From: Trachelipus rathkii | Lineage: Eukaryota > Arthropoda > Malacostraca > Isopoda > Trachelipodidae | DNA length: 14,778 bases | Assembly (NCBI GenBank): GCA_015478945.1 | Contig: JABUQX010123979.1 | Location: 10,001-24,778 of the forward strand | Direction of reading: 5' to 3' | Notes under the pieces: generated by a model | Told to the model about the DNA's origin: nothing | The model's database searches: none | Seen by the model: the letters and a program-made list of their open reading frames with translations, nothing else | Made by a program: the position numbers and the translations under genes | Shown: piece by piece, positions 1-10,369 of the stretch | How the letters are laid out: each line of letters opens with the position of its first letter | Position numbering within the stretch: the stretch's first letter is position 1

Positions 1-1348
1 AAAATTTCTTTAACTTTTTGTTACCTATGAAATTATAGCTAATATTTTTTAGCAATCCATTTATGGAAAATATAAATATATTTGAGTCAATTGTTTTTCA
101 TGAGTGTCTCTAATTTGGAGAGTTATACTATTATTAATTAATACTAATATAAATTCATCTGTTCTTAAATATCTGTTTCTAACTCAACTAATCATATCCT
201 TAATATGTCCACTACTTAAACTCAAATTAGAACACATCCTCTCCTCTTTCCTATTCTCCTATGAATTCATCATCTCTCACTCATGGTATTTTATGTTATG
301 AAATATTATCCACACCATTTTCAATGGCTTTCCTCTAAATTCTCAAAGATGGTCAGTCTCAGTAGATATCACTTTGCAAATATTCACGATTTTTATCATA
401 GAATGACATCTCAAGAGATTGGGTGCATATACACAAAAAAAATTAAAATGCGCATCCATACCGTTCGCTAAATCTCTTGTGTGAATAAAGCAGATCTTGG
501 TGAACGACAATAATACCATTTCTAATTAAACATTTATACATACATAACCTTACTAATAATTAGTACTACTTCTCGATGGTTTCTCACTTGACTTTAATAT
601 ATACTAAAATCTGTTATTCATCCTCATTTGGTTCCTTCCCGGTCAGCTTTATATTTGTATCCTATTCTGTTTCTTTCAACTCTCCGTATGGAGGAAAGAC
701 CCCAGCCTACCAGCGGAAAACGTTTCTGGACTTACGTTTCTGCTAACTGGTCGGACTGAGCTGTCGAACTTTTTTTGATTGACCTCGTGGGTATATATTA
801 TACTGTTATTATCAAGAAAGGGAAGAATAGATTACCTAGAAAGTGATAGAAAAAAAAGAATATAGTCATAAACCGAGTGATTACTTTTAATCTGGAATGT
901 ATAGTGTATTTCTCATCTATAAAAATATCCTTTCCTATGCAAATCGAAAAACTATAAACTTTGGTTTTATTTAGACTATATATGCTTCACGAGTTCTCTT
1001 AGGGTGTTAAAATAATTATTACTCGCCATCAAAGAGGGGGCTGCTTTCCAGTAATTCAGATCTCTTTAACTAGATTTAATCAGAAATTCTGTACAACTTA
1101 TATTTTCATGTAGTTATTTCTTACTGTGTTCCATGTCATGATCTTTCTCGTATTTCTAAATATATCTACATAATTAGATTGTTGCTATAATTTTGTATGT
1201 TACTTGCGAATTGTATTTACATGTGTAAAAACCCTAAACATCACGGGTATATATCAGGGCTGCTGGCGGCTCTTTAATCTGTGGTGACTAGTTTAAATTA
1301 TAACTTTCATACTCTATATGTAACTCTTCCCTGCACTACTTTGATTAA
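1..1348. other. A+T-rich sequence without a recognisable gene
   Basis: The stretch is rich in A and T with many stops in all frames. Short open frames at about 104-301 and 283-471 give low-complexity or unfamiliar peptides with no motif I can name, so I treat them as chance. A locally less A+T-rich patch at about 630-780 could be the remains of a mobile element, but I found no terminal repeats, tRNA-like boxes or coding similarity to support that. Confidence 0.6.
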
Positions 1349-1587
1349 GGCTACGCATTCGGGATCAATAACTTTGCCTCTCTATCTATTATTGGACGAA
1401 CTTCCGAAGGTATTCCTTCTACTCCTTCTCTTACACCTTTACCATATTTTTTTGTCCAACATTGTATTTTTTTTAAAGATGTTACTGTTTTCGCATCGTC
1501 CTCTGAAGTTTTAAGCGTTAAGCAAGCGATTTGTGGTCCTCATGGTATAACTCTTAAATTCAACCTCTATGGATTTTGGGTATTCTA
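1349..1587 (+). other. Unassigned open frame, possible coding remnant
   Basis: The frame is free of stops for about 79 codons between a TAA at 1346-1348 and a TAA at 1588-1590. It has no methionine start, so it could only be an exon or a piece of a decayed gene. The translation is mixed in composition, including the segments FASLSIIGRTSEGI and VKQAICGPHGITLKFNLY, and looks more protein-like than the leucine-rich open frame that overlaps it at 1281-1514. I recognise no family, and no clear splice-site pair frames it. A chance open frame is a fair alternative. Confidence 0.2.
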
Positions 1588-1895
1588 ATAAAAATACATT
1601 ATTCTCTGTATTGAGACTCAAAGTTTGCACCCGACTAGCTCCCACACCTTCGTAAATTGTTTCGTCTCTGTGTTATCAAATCGGTCACCCTTTCATACTT
1701 CACTACTAGTTCCATTCAGAACTGTCGACTAGACAGTTGACGCGTACCCCTGTCAACCCTCTAACTACAGTCAAATTATTAAAGCTCTAATAAACTCTAC
1801 CTGTGTTCTCTTGCGGAGAGACCGCTCTTCTCGAGATCTATCCACTACAGAAAATTATTTGGGAAGCCATCCTAGACATCTCTCCTAATCTTTTC
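1588..1895. other. Non-coding stretch, nothing recognised apart from a small hairpin
   Basis: This sequence has frequent stops and no protein similarity that I can see. Its only structural element is the short inverted repeat listed separately at 1720-1738. It leads directly into the CAGTT repeat. Confidence 0.5.
1720..1738. repeat. Small perfect hairpin (7-bp arms, 5-nt loop)
   Basis: AACTGTC at 1720-1726 pairs perfectly with GACAGTT at 1732-1738 across the loop GACTA. No T-run follows, and the surroundings are not gene-like, so a terminator or RNA-gene role is not supported. A repeat of this size can arise by chance in a window this long. Confidence 0.4.
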
Positions 1896-2090
1896 TCAGT
1901 TCCAGTTCAGTTCAGTTCAGCTTCAAGTTCTCAGTTCAGTTTCAGTTCTCCGAAAGCTCAGTTCGCTCATGTTCTCAGTTCTCAAATTCAGATTCACGCT
2001 CAGATTCCTCTCAGTTCACATTCGTATCACGCATTCTCAAGTTACAGTTCAGTTCTCAGCTAAGGTCAAGCATCAGTTTCTCAGTTCAGT
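1896..2090 (+). repeat. Degenerate CAGTT pentanucleotide repeat
   Basis: The clearest part is an uninterrupted run of CAGTT copies at 1902-1920. Copies then alternate with TCTCAGTTCAG-like variants and diverged pieces up to about 2090. One frame through the tract (1803-2063) stays open and gives a Ser/Gln/Phe-rich peptide with an upstream ATG, but that follows from the repeat itself and I do not call a gene. The unit differs from the arthropod telomere repeat TTAGG by more than a simple shift. The tract is imperfect enough to be old or poorly sequenced. Confidence 0.85.
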
Positions 2091-2710
2091 GTAGAAACTT
2101 TCTACTTCCTCCTTCTGGCGTTCTTGAGAGACACCTTCTATCATATCTCATGATCGACTTGTTCGGTGAAATAGTTTCTGTGGCCACTACATATCGAAAA
2201 GCTACTTTGCTTTCGCAAGCTTCGCCTCTTTTGGCGTCTATATTCATCTCTCTTCAAACCTCTCCCTGATTTCCTTTCCTGCTGTTCTTAAAGAGATGTT
2301 TGTAGATGGCCGCAGTTCTTCTTTCAAATCTATTTATTAATAATGGTTTTTCCTCAGGGTTCTGCTCTTTCCCCTAATCTCTTTTTAATTCTTTTAATAA
2401 TAACCATATCACTTCTGTTGCGTGAAGATTTCCATAATTCATTACCCTTCTCATTTTGAGAGGCGCTCTCCCAAGCAACAACTTCAAATAAAACTGCTGC
2501 TATGAGGACGACCTTGGAACAGCTGACTTGTTATCTTTCTTGCAACCCTAATTGAGGGCAAATAAAACATGGTTGTTTTCAATGCCTCAATAATTCAGTT
2601 CCTTCATTCTATCTACTCAGCAAAATCTTTTCCACAAAAGCAATAATATTTTTCTTAGAAAGACCTAATTTTTTTCTAAATTCTGAAATTGTTTTTTTAT
2701 TTGTCTCGTT
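2091..2710. other. Non-coding stretch between simple repeats
   Basis: This stretch is pyrimidine-rich on the + strand, with many stops in every frame and no motif I can name. It separates the CAGTT repeat from the GATC/CACGTG minisatellite. Confidence 0.5.
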
Positions 2711-2960
2711 GATCATTTCTTGAAGATCACTGTGAATCTTTTTTGGAATAGATCACGTGATCATTTTCTTGTAAAGATTCACCGTGATCTTTCCGTTGGA
2801 AGCGCGATCGCATGATAATTGGCTTGGAAGGATCAACGTGTATTTCTCTCTTGCACAGTCATCACGTGAATCTTTCTTTGAAGAGATAGGCGTGATCTTG
2901 CTTGGGAAGAGACCAACAAATCGATTGATCTTCTCTTGGGAAATCACATTACTCTTCCCT
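2711..2960 (+). repeat. Minisatellite with a 25-31 bp unit carrying GATCACGTGATC
   Basis: About ten head-to-tail copies can be followed, beginning near 2711 (partial), 2725, 2751, 2776, 2806, 2831, 2860, 2885, 2911 and 2942. The shared unit starts GATCACGTGATC and continues as a T-rich stretch ending in TTGGAAGA. The copy at 2751 opens with the perfect 12-bp palindrome GATCACGTGATC, and the one at 2860 also keeps CACGTG. Both strands carry short open frames here (2753-2947 on -, 2784-3011 on +), which are products of the repeat. CACGTG is the classic E-box bound by bHLH proteins; whether anything binds here cannot be told. Confidence 0.8.
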
Positions 2961-3086
2961 AAAAATCAAGTCCTCCTTGTAATTGAGTTGGATGTTCTGA
3001 GGCGTCTTTGAAACTTCTCATCACTCAACTCTGTAAATAAATTGATTTATTAGTTATATATATATTTAAGCTATTTACATGTAAAG

Positions 3087-3100
3087 TATATTAATATATA

Positions 3101-3148
<48 letters not shown>

Positions 3149-3156
3149 TTATATAT

Positions 3157-3196
<40 letters not shown>
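3087..3196. repeat. AT dinucleotide microsatellite
   Basis: The tract is almost pure alternating T and A, with a few TTA or TAA interruptions at its left and near its middle. It is fully self-complementary and so could extrude cruciforms or slip during replication. It lies between the minisatellite and the 3' ends of the two LINE fragments, and may have grown from a retrotransposon 3' tail or target site. The Tyr/Ile-rich frame through it (3091-3378, minus) is not a gene. Confidence 0.95.
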
Positions 3197-3198
<2 letters not shown>

Positions 3199-3242
3199 GC
3201 GGGGGAAAAAAAATAGATAGAGTAAACAAAATGAAAGTTTGA

Positions 3243-3380
3243 GATGTGGTTGGAATGAAACATTTAATATACAGCATGGATGAGGCCATACTGAGATGGT
3301 TGAGGCATCTGGAGAGGATGAATAGAATGGTGAGGAGGAGATGCGAATGAAGGTGGGGATCTGACCAAAGGAAGACATGC
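3243..3380 (+). pseudogene. C-terminal fragment of a second non-LTR retrotransposon (LINE) ORF2
   Basis: The + frame starting at 3243, after a TGA, reads DVVGMKHLIYSMDEAILRWL and continues RHLERMNRMVRR before a stop. Beyond it comes RWGSDQRKTC. This follows the pattern found near the C terminus of many LINE reverse-transcriptase polyproteins: a Leu-Arg-Trp-Phe/Leu-Gly-His-x-Glu-Arg-Met core followed by a Gly-Arg-Pro-x-Lys-Thr-Trp-like stretch. Only about 45 codons remain, with at least two stops, so this is a dead scrap. It points rightwards, opposite to the larger LINE beginning at 3411. I cannot assign its clade (CR1-, RTE- and jockey-like elements all carry similar tails). Confidence 0.6.
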
Positions 3381-3410
3381 TAAGTGATGGAAACTCATTG
3401 TGTTGGTTCC

Positions 3411-4790
3411 TTAAAAAACAAGGACTCCCGTCGAAGCAAACTTAATATTAGGAGCACGATGCCGCAAAGATAGAGCAATATAATTTAGTGGACAGAGTAG
3501 ACGCAGGTTTTTATTAAAGAGAGGAAGATTTAAATACATCATAAAAAAAGATGGCAAGGAGCTCTGCAGAATAGATAGAGGTGGCTTGATAGAAGGAGCC
3601 ACTACCACGATGATACCAGGTGTTATCAATCTCCACAAATAATTCATGTGAAAGCAAAGAACCCTTTTGGTACGACGGGAAACGCAATGGTTGTGGAATA
3701 CGAGAGATCAACTCCCTCGAGTACCTGCCGTTATAGTTACTAGAGAAAAGCGATACAACCAACGCTACGTCGCAATGATTAACGATTAAGGAAATCTGAA
3801 AGCAATTAAAAATTTTATTGGTCTTTTTTGCCTTAGACTCAACTCTATTCAAATGTGAGAACATCATTCCAAACGAGTGCGGATAAGATCCTTATACAAT
3901 TGAATTGAAGAAGAAATTTCCTAAGCCTGACAAAAATTTCCGGCTTCTTTGAGCCAGCCTTAATAACCGTCTTATGAGTTTTCCAAGACAATTTGTTGTT
4001 TATGTTCAGACGAAGATGTTTATGTTGTTCACAGGTGAGACCGTAGAACTGTGGAAGGAAATAGGAGAGTTGGGCGATGTTTTTGGGATGGAGATCTGAA
4101 GAAGTTGAGTTTTTAAAGAGTTGAATTTAGAAAGGTAGATGTGACGTCATAGGGAAATCCCATCAAGATCAGCAGAAATAGAATCGAAAAGATAAAGTCG
4201 AGAAGCAATTGTCGAAGCAGATGATGGAGCAGATTTTAAATGATTGGAAGAATAGAGAGTTGAGTCATTGACATAAGAATGAACAAAGTTTGATGTGATT
4301 AGTTTGTTGAAGGAAAGTCAAAATAGAGAAGGAGATAGAACAGAACCTTAAGGGACACAACAATTAACACGAAAGGAGGAAAAGGTCTCTCCAACAATAA
4401 GTACTGATATGGAGTTATTTGAGAGAAAACTATAGAGACATGAGTATGCAAAATGAATTAGGATATCCAAAGGAACAGATCTTAGAGAATAGTGACTAAT
4501 GCCATACCACGACAAGAGCTTTCTTTATGTCATACGCCACCACACTAGACTCCCACAATCCCCATAACCCATAAGGGCAGAAGACCATAAATCAGTGAGA
4601 AAGAAAAGTTTGTCATCAATTGACCTCGACGTCGAAAACTTTAATGCTGAACTGAAAGGAAATGATGAGACTCCAGATGATCCAGGAAGTAAGAGCTAAG
4701 AATAGCTTTATAGATTTTAGATAGAATACAGGTGAGAGCTATAAGGTAATAAGATTCAGAACTGATACCCTTCATTGGTATTGGTTGTAC
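3411..4790 (-). pseudogene. 5'-truncated, inactivated jockey-like LINE reverse transcriptase
   Basis: Read on the minus strand, this is the reverse-transcriptase part of a non-LTR retrotransposon ORF2, the enzyme that copies element RNA at a nicked target. In order I see VQPIP (about 4776-4790), YYLIALTCILSKIYKAIL (about 4700-4757), VAYDIKKALVVVW (4502-4540, matching the A-box of an AFD-type motif), GSVLSPSLF (4321-4347), YVNDSTLYSS around 4250-4275, then LNINNKLSWKTH near 3980-4010. The C-terminal part is open at 3514-3867 (LNRVESKAKK, SRELISRIPQPLRF) and ends at a TAA near 3411 in another frame. The usual (F/Y)ADD catalytic box reads YVND, and stops lie at 4348-4350 and 4318-4320, with several frameshifts. 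The apurinic-type endonuclease and ORF1 are absent. It is certainly a LINE; 'jockey-like' is my best family guess. Confidence 0.85.
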
Positions 4791-5109
4791 ATGTGAGCGC
4801 TTCTAACACAGGAAAATATTAGTAGTATTAAGGCCACAGAATATAAAATGTGGTGGCAAGAGATAAATGCTAGAGCAGTGACACTCGCTTGGATGGTCTG
4901 CTTGTCATTGATCATGAAAATGCTATCAAATAAAGATGATCGACTATTTATCTCTGCTTATTAATAAATTATATTTTAGATAACACTACCAAACCTTACC
5001 AAACCAAGTTATATAAAAATAACCCACTAGGTACATCAATCTTAGGGTGCTAAATTCACGTATAATTACTCCAAATGAACTGATCAAACAAATCATCTGT
5101 AATTAATTT
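4791..5109. other. Transition between LINE remnant and satellite
   Basis: To about 4930 the minus-strand translation may still be very decayed upstream LINE sequence, but I could align no motif with confidence. From about 4950 the composition becomes A+T-rich and resembles the satellite, without a clear unit landmark until about 5110. I see no target-site duplication marking a clean junction. Confidence 0.4.
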
Positions 5110-6420
5110 GTCTAATAAGCTTAATTAATATTTTCAATGTAACAATTTTATATAAATGAGTAACCCAATATCTTATGATTTCTTTGTCAAAGTTACAGAT
5201 TACACATTTACGAAAAATAAATAAGCATGCAGCTACGCTTTATTCGGAATACAAAAAATTGCATCCAGACTACTCTGCTTTTACGGCGCTTTAGGAATAC
5301 AATGTGAGAATCCATTCGCTAAAACAATCCTGCCCTCATATTCCGTACCGTACCCTTACGATAGAACCCACTCTTTAAACAATTCATATTGATTTGATCA
5401 GGAAACCAGATCTAACATGAATACATATGGGTTATGCAAAAAAGCGTAGTATTTTGACTCCCAATTTGAAAGCAGGAAGCTCCTCCATCAGCAATCTTGC
5501 CTTCAAACAGATCTACCCTTTATCACAAATAAATATATTTTCGGTGACGTTTATTTAACATGACTTGCCAAATTGATTGTAACTATTTTTTTTACAAGAT
5601 GTTTGGCAGATGAACATCTTGTTTTCTACTGATACTGAATCTAATTTTATAATCTTAAAAGTATCAGTTATGCAGACAAATTTCAGCTCTATTTTTTATT
5701 TGAAAAAAACCAAATAAAGGTTACATGTACCTGCCTTTATATCACCAATATTATAACTATTATCTCTTTATATAATTTAATAATCTTATAACGTTATGAC
5801 AAAGGAAATAAGTCCAATATTCGAGCGCGTGCCTAAGTACAGAGGAGCCCCAAATATTAATTCTGGATAAACGAATCTAACACGTAATTACTAACCCCAT
5901 TGTCTATTACCCTAAATTGAGATATATTCCTAGCTTACTTAATACGAACTCATAACACAATTAAATAAGCTTTACTACGCTTAATCATCAGAACATACAA
6001 TGTGTGAAATTTTGTTACACTTACTTGTTAGCATCTAACGAAGAGATTACCGCTGAACGATACCTGCCTAAATTATATCATATGAGTAAGTCTCCATAAT
6101 ATATTACTAATAAATATACATATATATCTAAACATGAAAATTACATTAATTAAACATAATATTAGTGCGTTTTACTAATTACACATAAATAACTAATAAT
6201 ATTAGATAAAGGGTCTATGACTTACCTTGTAATTATCACGTACTAAATCAAAGACGATAAAAGCATTTACTAGTATATGGAACAAAGTGTACAACCTATC
6301 GAAATCTACTCTCCTGTAGCATATGTGACCACAAAGGAAGATGTAAAAAATCTGAGTGCAACCAATCAAAATTTGAATAAGTCCACTGTAAAGGTACCAA
6401 ACTTTTATTACATTAGTTAT
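5110..6420 (+). repeat. Left, strongly diverged satellite copies
   Basis: Satellite pieces are recognisable but broken. CTACGCTTTAT occurs at about 5233, and GACTAC followed by TGCTTTTA at 5268. GAAACCAGATCTAACATGAA at about 5402 is a very good match to the fourth and fifth landmarks. The AAATAAGCTTTACTACGCTT segment near 5963 and the AAACATGAAAATTACATT segment near 6130 are also clear. Spacing between landmarks is irregular (about 50 to 460 bp), so copies are partly deleted, inserted into or beyond recognition. Confidence 0.65.
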
Positions 6421-8960
6421 ATATTATTATTATATTAAATGTATATGATATTTATTCTATATCAATAAATTAGTTTCGTTAGATACTATTCAATCTTACT
6501 TCATATTTTTTCATCATTATGTATTATTATTATTATATTTTTATTAATACAAATTTGGTATATTATTCATTATTGATCAGTATGTATAATCCCTCCTTAA
6601 ATACAATCAGAATTGTTAATGCAAATAATTAGAATATTTTGTATCTCTCTAACTATGCAACGATCATTATATAATTATATATAACTATTAATATAAATCC
6701 AAGGTATTGATCTGAAAACACTTAATTTTTAGTCGAATCCATATCTCACACGGAAAAAGCAAAGCGGCATCCTGGCATAGTTCCTTTAACAAATCGTGCT
6801 CAATATGCTGCTAACCTTTTACTTTATATCTAAGATTTATTGAAAGAGCCTTTCCTCTAACTCTGACCACATTTCTGCTGAACCATCCTCGTCCAACTTC
6901 ATCCTTTCTTCCGACGTCCATTAACTAGAGTATATCAGCATATTCGAGCGCTCGTGTATGAGCGTATGCTCTCTTATATAGCGGAATTATTTAATAAGTC
7001 TGCCGTGGGAATATACTAGAACAGATATCTCTTTATTTTTCCCACCACTTGCGCAATAAGTAAATATACCGCAAAGGACACCTGACCAAGTGTAACTAGC
7101 GATTCCCGCCAGACAACTTATTCGCTCATACCGAGCAACATCTTACAATAATTAATGTCAAACTTGGTACTGAAACACTGTATAGAGTTTCTTAGATCCA
7201 AAAAACTACCGAAGAGATACTAATTGAGAGGGTTCAGTAAGGACAATCTACAACATGAGGATATAATGAGAGTCGACTCAATTGTTCATAAGAGTCAGAT
7301 CTGGCGGATATAGTGCACGGCCCAGAGAAAAATACTCTATTGTGTATAATTCCCGAAATTACGCTATCTAACAGCGTAACATTACGATATGTACACCACT
7401 ATTTTCGTCAATTAAGCTAAAAATCGTGCTTCTCTGAGTTTACCTTGACCTCTCGCTTCTCCTCGTTCACCAGATTCATCCTCAACTTTGAGGATTGAGA
7501 ATATTCCTCTCTTCTTACACCTACCTTGCAAGACTATAACTTATTTATGTTCACTAGCCTTCTATAATTTAATATCAAGAATATGACTCTAAAACTGTGC
7601 TAAATATCATATCTTTACCTCTCATAGACATCTACTAGTGATCTGTTGCACATACAGAAGACATCTTGTGCTTTCTTCGACACATCAACTCAAACAGGTA
7701 TTTGACAAACGATAATATAATGGTTATGTGCATGACAGTGTACAACCTATTTATTGATGGGTTTCGCTATTAGAAAATACTCTGATCTATCATGTCATAT
7801 GTTCTATTTCTACTTAATTTTTCATATTCTCTTTATACACACAACATAAAGCAAAGCACTAGACTTCGCAACTTCATATCATGCTACTCTACTCGACAAT
7901 TAAATACTTTATCTTGTTCAATAAACGGAATAAAAACTTACAAAATCACCCCGTGTGCACTCCTATATCTATAAAGTCTGCATATCTCCAATAATTATTT
8001 CATCACTTCTAACGGCACATCCTCTAACATTTAGTTCTAAGTGAAACATTTATTGTCGATTACTCACAATCTCTATCATATATCTCTGTCTTGAATATCT
8101 TTACCACGATTCCGGAATTATTTTCACTTTTCTGAAGTAAATTTTATCATTAAATTCGTGGCCAACAAAGCTTGAGGATTGGGCATTCTTTCGTATGCAT
8201 CTGTACATACAATAAAGTGTAAATACCTCTCACATCTCTCTCTTAATGCCAAAGTGATGAGTACCTCTAAATGATCATTCTAACGAGTTGTCTTATCGTA
8301 TCTACCCTTCAACTCTTATGCAATTATAACTGCTTTGTTTAAATGATGTTAACATTCTACGGTATCTCCTCTCAAACCTCATTATACATACAATAACCTA
8401 GAATCAAACTAACCACCCCCTCCCTCTATGGACAACTTACTCTACTTATGCATAATAGACTGAGTCCTATATTTTTTATACTTCCCAAACTTTTTGTTTT
8501 ACCACATTAGTTTGGAATCAATACATCTATAAGTAACCAATTGACTACGCTTATTATCCTCATCTATCTAACAGCTCCCACTTTCCCATATATATATCGA
8601 CTACTGAAATGTCTTTGTAACTCAAATATTGCTACCAAAACAACTCTCGTCACACTTGCACCATTGTGCGGTAGTGCCATAAAATTAGATTGGACTCTAT
8701 GAACCGAGTTATATTCTAACTGAAGATCGTGAATCCGTGAGAGTAGTATTTTATTATAGCTAGAACTTGTAATTGTTTTTAGCCTATAGCGACCCACCTG
8801 AGACAATAATTATATATTAACGCCTTTTGACTCCCGCTATATACCTACCTAATTGCATAAGTCTGATTTGGTTTAAATAGCTTAATATTACGTCTATCAC
8901 ACCGATCATACTTCTTCTAATACCACACCTGCAATCTATATACTGATCTACTCTAAGTAG
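6421..8960. repeat. A+T-rich core in which satellite copies are nearly unrecognisable
   Basis: I could not place satellite units here with confidence. Isolated matches such as TTGATCTGAAAACACTTAA (about 6708) and ACCTGACCAAGTGTAACTAG (about 7080) hint at the same origin. Composition stays A+T-rich with C well above G on the + strand, as in the array. Open frames at 7792-7974 (+) and 8564-8806 (-) give peptides with no family features and are probably chance. A 10-bp palindrome CGAGCGCTCG lies at 6945-6954. Confidence 0.4.
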
Positions 8961-10369
8961 CTCTATAAGGGATTATTATCTGAAACATATTGGAACCTCA
9001 ATTCTCTCTTTTGGAATCTTCATCACTCCAATTATAACATAACTTAAAACACAGCATCTGAATAATTACTCCTGCCTCTTGGTTGATTCTCTATTAAACC
9101 TTAGAACCGTGGAGCGACGCTTGTATATTTCATTAAGATAATGTTAACGATGTGTGAATATATTTTTTGATAAGTACGGTGTAGCAAAGGAGATACCTCA
9201 AACAATCTTGCCTAAATTTACCTTAGGAGCCCTTCATATTGAATCGGAAATCTACGTATTTTTCGAAACTGGAATACTTTAGTGTTATTTCTGGTAACAA
9301 ATTACATCTGGTGGCTGATACTTGGTGCTAGTACATTTTGCATAAATCCAATAATAACATCTTTTTTAATCAACATCTCTACCGTTGTGTTGTGTCAGGA
9401 CCGGAGTGACAAGTTAATTGTTTCAACTCCATTATAATACATTTGTTAAAAATCTTTCTAATTTAAGTCGCTTCTCTAACTTAATTTCCTATTGTTATAA
9501 AATAGATTTTTAGTATCTTGCAATTGCCTTCTAGCTATTAAGGAGATTACTAGCGTCAAAACAGCCGATGCATTAAATCACTAATAAGAGGCAAAATGTT
9601 TAACGTAAATTTGATTAAAACGTTAGAGAGAGGGTGCATAACTAAACATGACTGTCAATTTAATACTCTCCTAATTATAATAACAATAATTATAGAATCC
9701 GGAACTTTTATACGACCTTCCTTGTCAGTGGAACTATAATATAAAAGCTTCTGATTCTACGTCTTTATCACTAACATACTTACATAATTATTGTTAATTG
9801 ATACAACATAAGATTTCCTAAGAACTCAGGACATAGTGCTATCAAATTATTCAAAAAAATTCACCCGCTCAAAGACATACTCCCATTCCCACACCCGATG
9901 TTAACACCGTTAGTAGCCCCCCTACACTCATATTGATCGCATCACCCACTCCGTAACCATTGAAACTTTAGTGTAGCCAATAATAGTAATAAATCACAAC
10001 ATTCCATATAAATGTCGTGGGCGATCCTACACTGAGAACCAACGATACCTCATATACATAAGCATATTTAATGTACTACGTCGCTCTATATCTACTTACT
10101 AGCTCAATTTGTTAAATTTACGTGTGGACAAAGATGATGGGATAGTATTACCCTCGCCCGATAACTATGCGGGACTGGCCTAATTTTACATTAACGAAGC
10201 CTCAATAGTTTCTCTACCTAAACATTCTTAATTAAGCTAACTAGAGGGCTAAACAGTGAATATACATATTTATAATATCTCAAGTAATTTATGATTTGTT
10301 CTTCTCTTTTAACTTTATCAAATAATAGAAATATTATCATAATAAGAGTAAATATGCTTATAGCATATT
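8961..10369 (+). repeat. Satellite copies surviving as islands
   Basis: Exact or near-exact satellite segments stand out from diverged sequence. ATTATTATCTGAAAC is at 8972-8986. The stretch at about 9186-9235 reads GCAAAGGAGATACCTCAAAC, then CTTGCCTAAATTTACC, then TTAGGAGCCC, matching three landmarks in order. TCTACGTCTTTATCACTAAC is at about 9756, and an AAATTTACGTGTGGACAAAG segment is near 10114. Order and orientation agree with the rest of the array. Confidence 0.7.

Noticed and set aside
1896..2090. CAGTT repeat as a telomeric or interstitial telomere tract
   Set aside because: The unit is TTCAG/CAGTT, not TTAGG or TTAGGG in any rotation or complement, and it is short and internal.
2753..3011. 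Open frames on both strands in the minisatellite
   Set aside because: They arise from the tandem repeat, have no family features and overlap each other on opposite strands.
3091..3378. Minus-strand open frame as a gene
   Set aside because: Its end is a Tyr/Ile run from the AT microsatellite, and its start lies across a LINE fragment on the other strand.
5439..5450. Inverted satellite copy, from AAAGCGTAGT being the reverse complement of ACTACGCTTT
   Set aside because: Only about 10-11 bases match; the neighbouring bases do not continue as a reversed unit.
6945..6954. CGAGCGCTCG palindrome as a regulatory operator
   Set aside because: It is a single 10-bp palindrome with no gene nearby, so no function can be supported.
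8564..8806. 80-codon minus-strand open frame as a gene
   Set aside because: No recognisable motif, located in decayed satellite-like sequence, and of a length expected by chance over this span.
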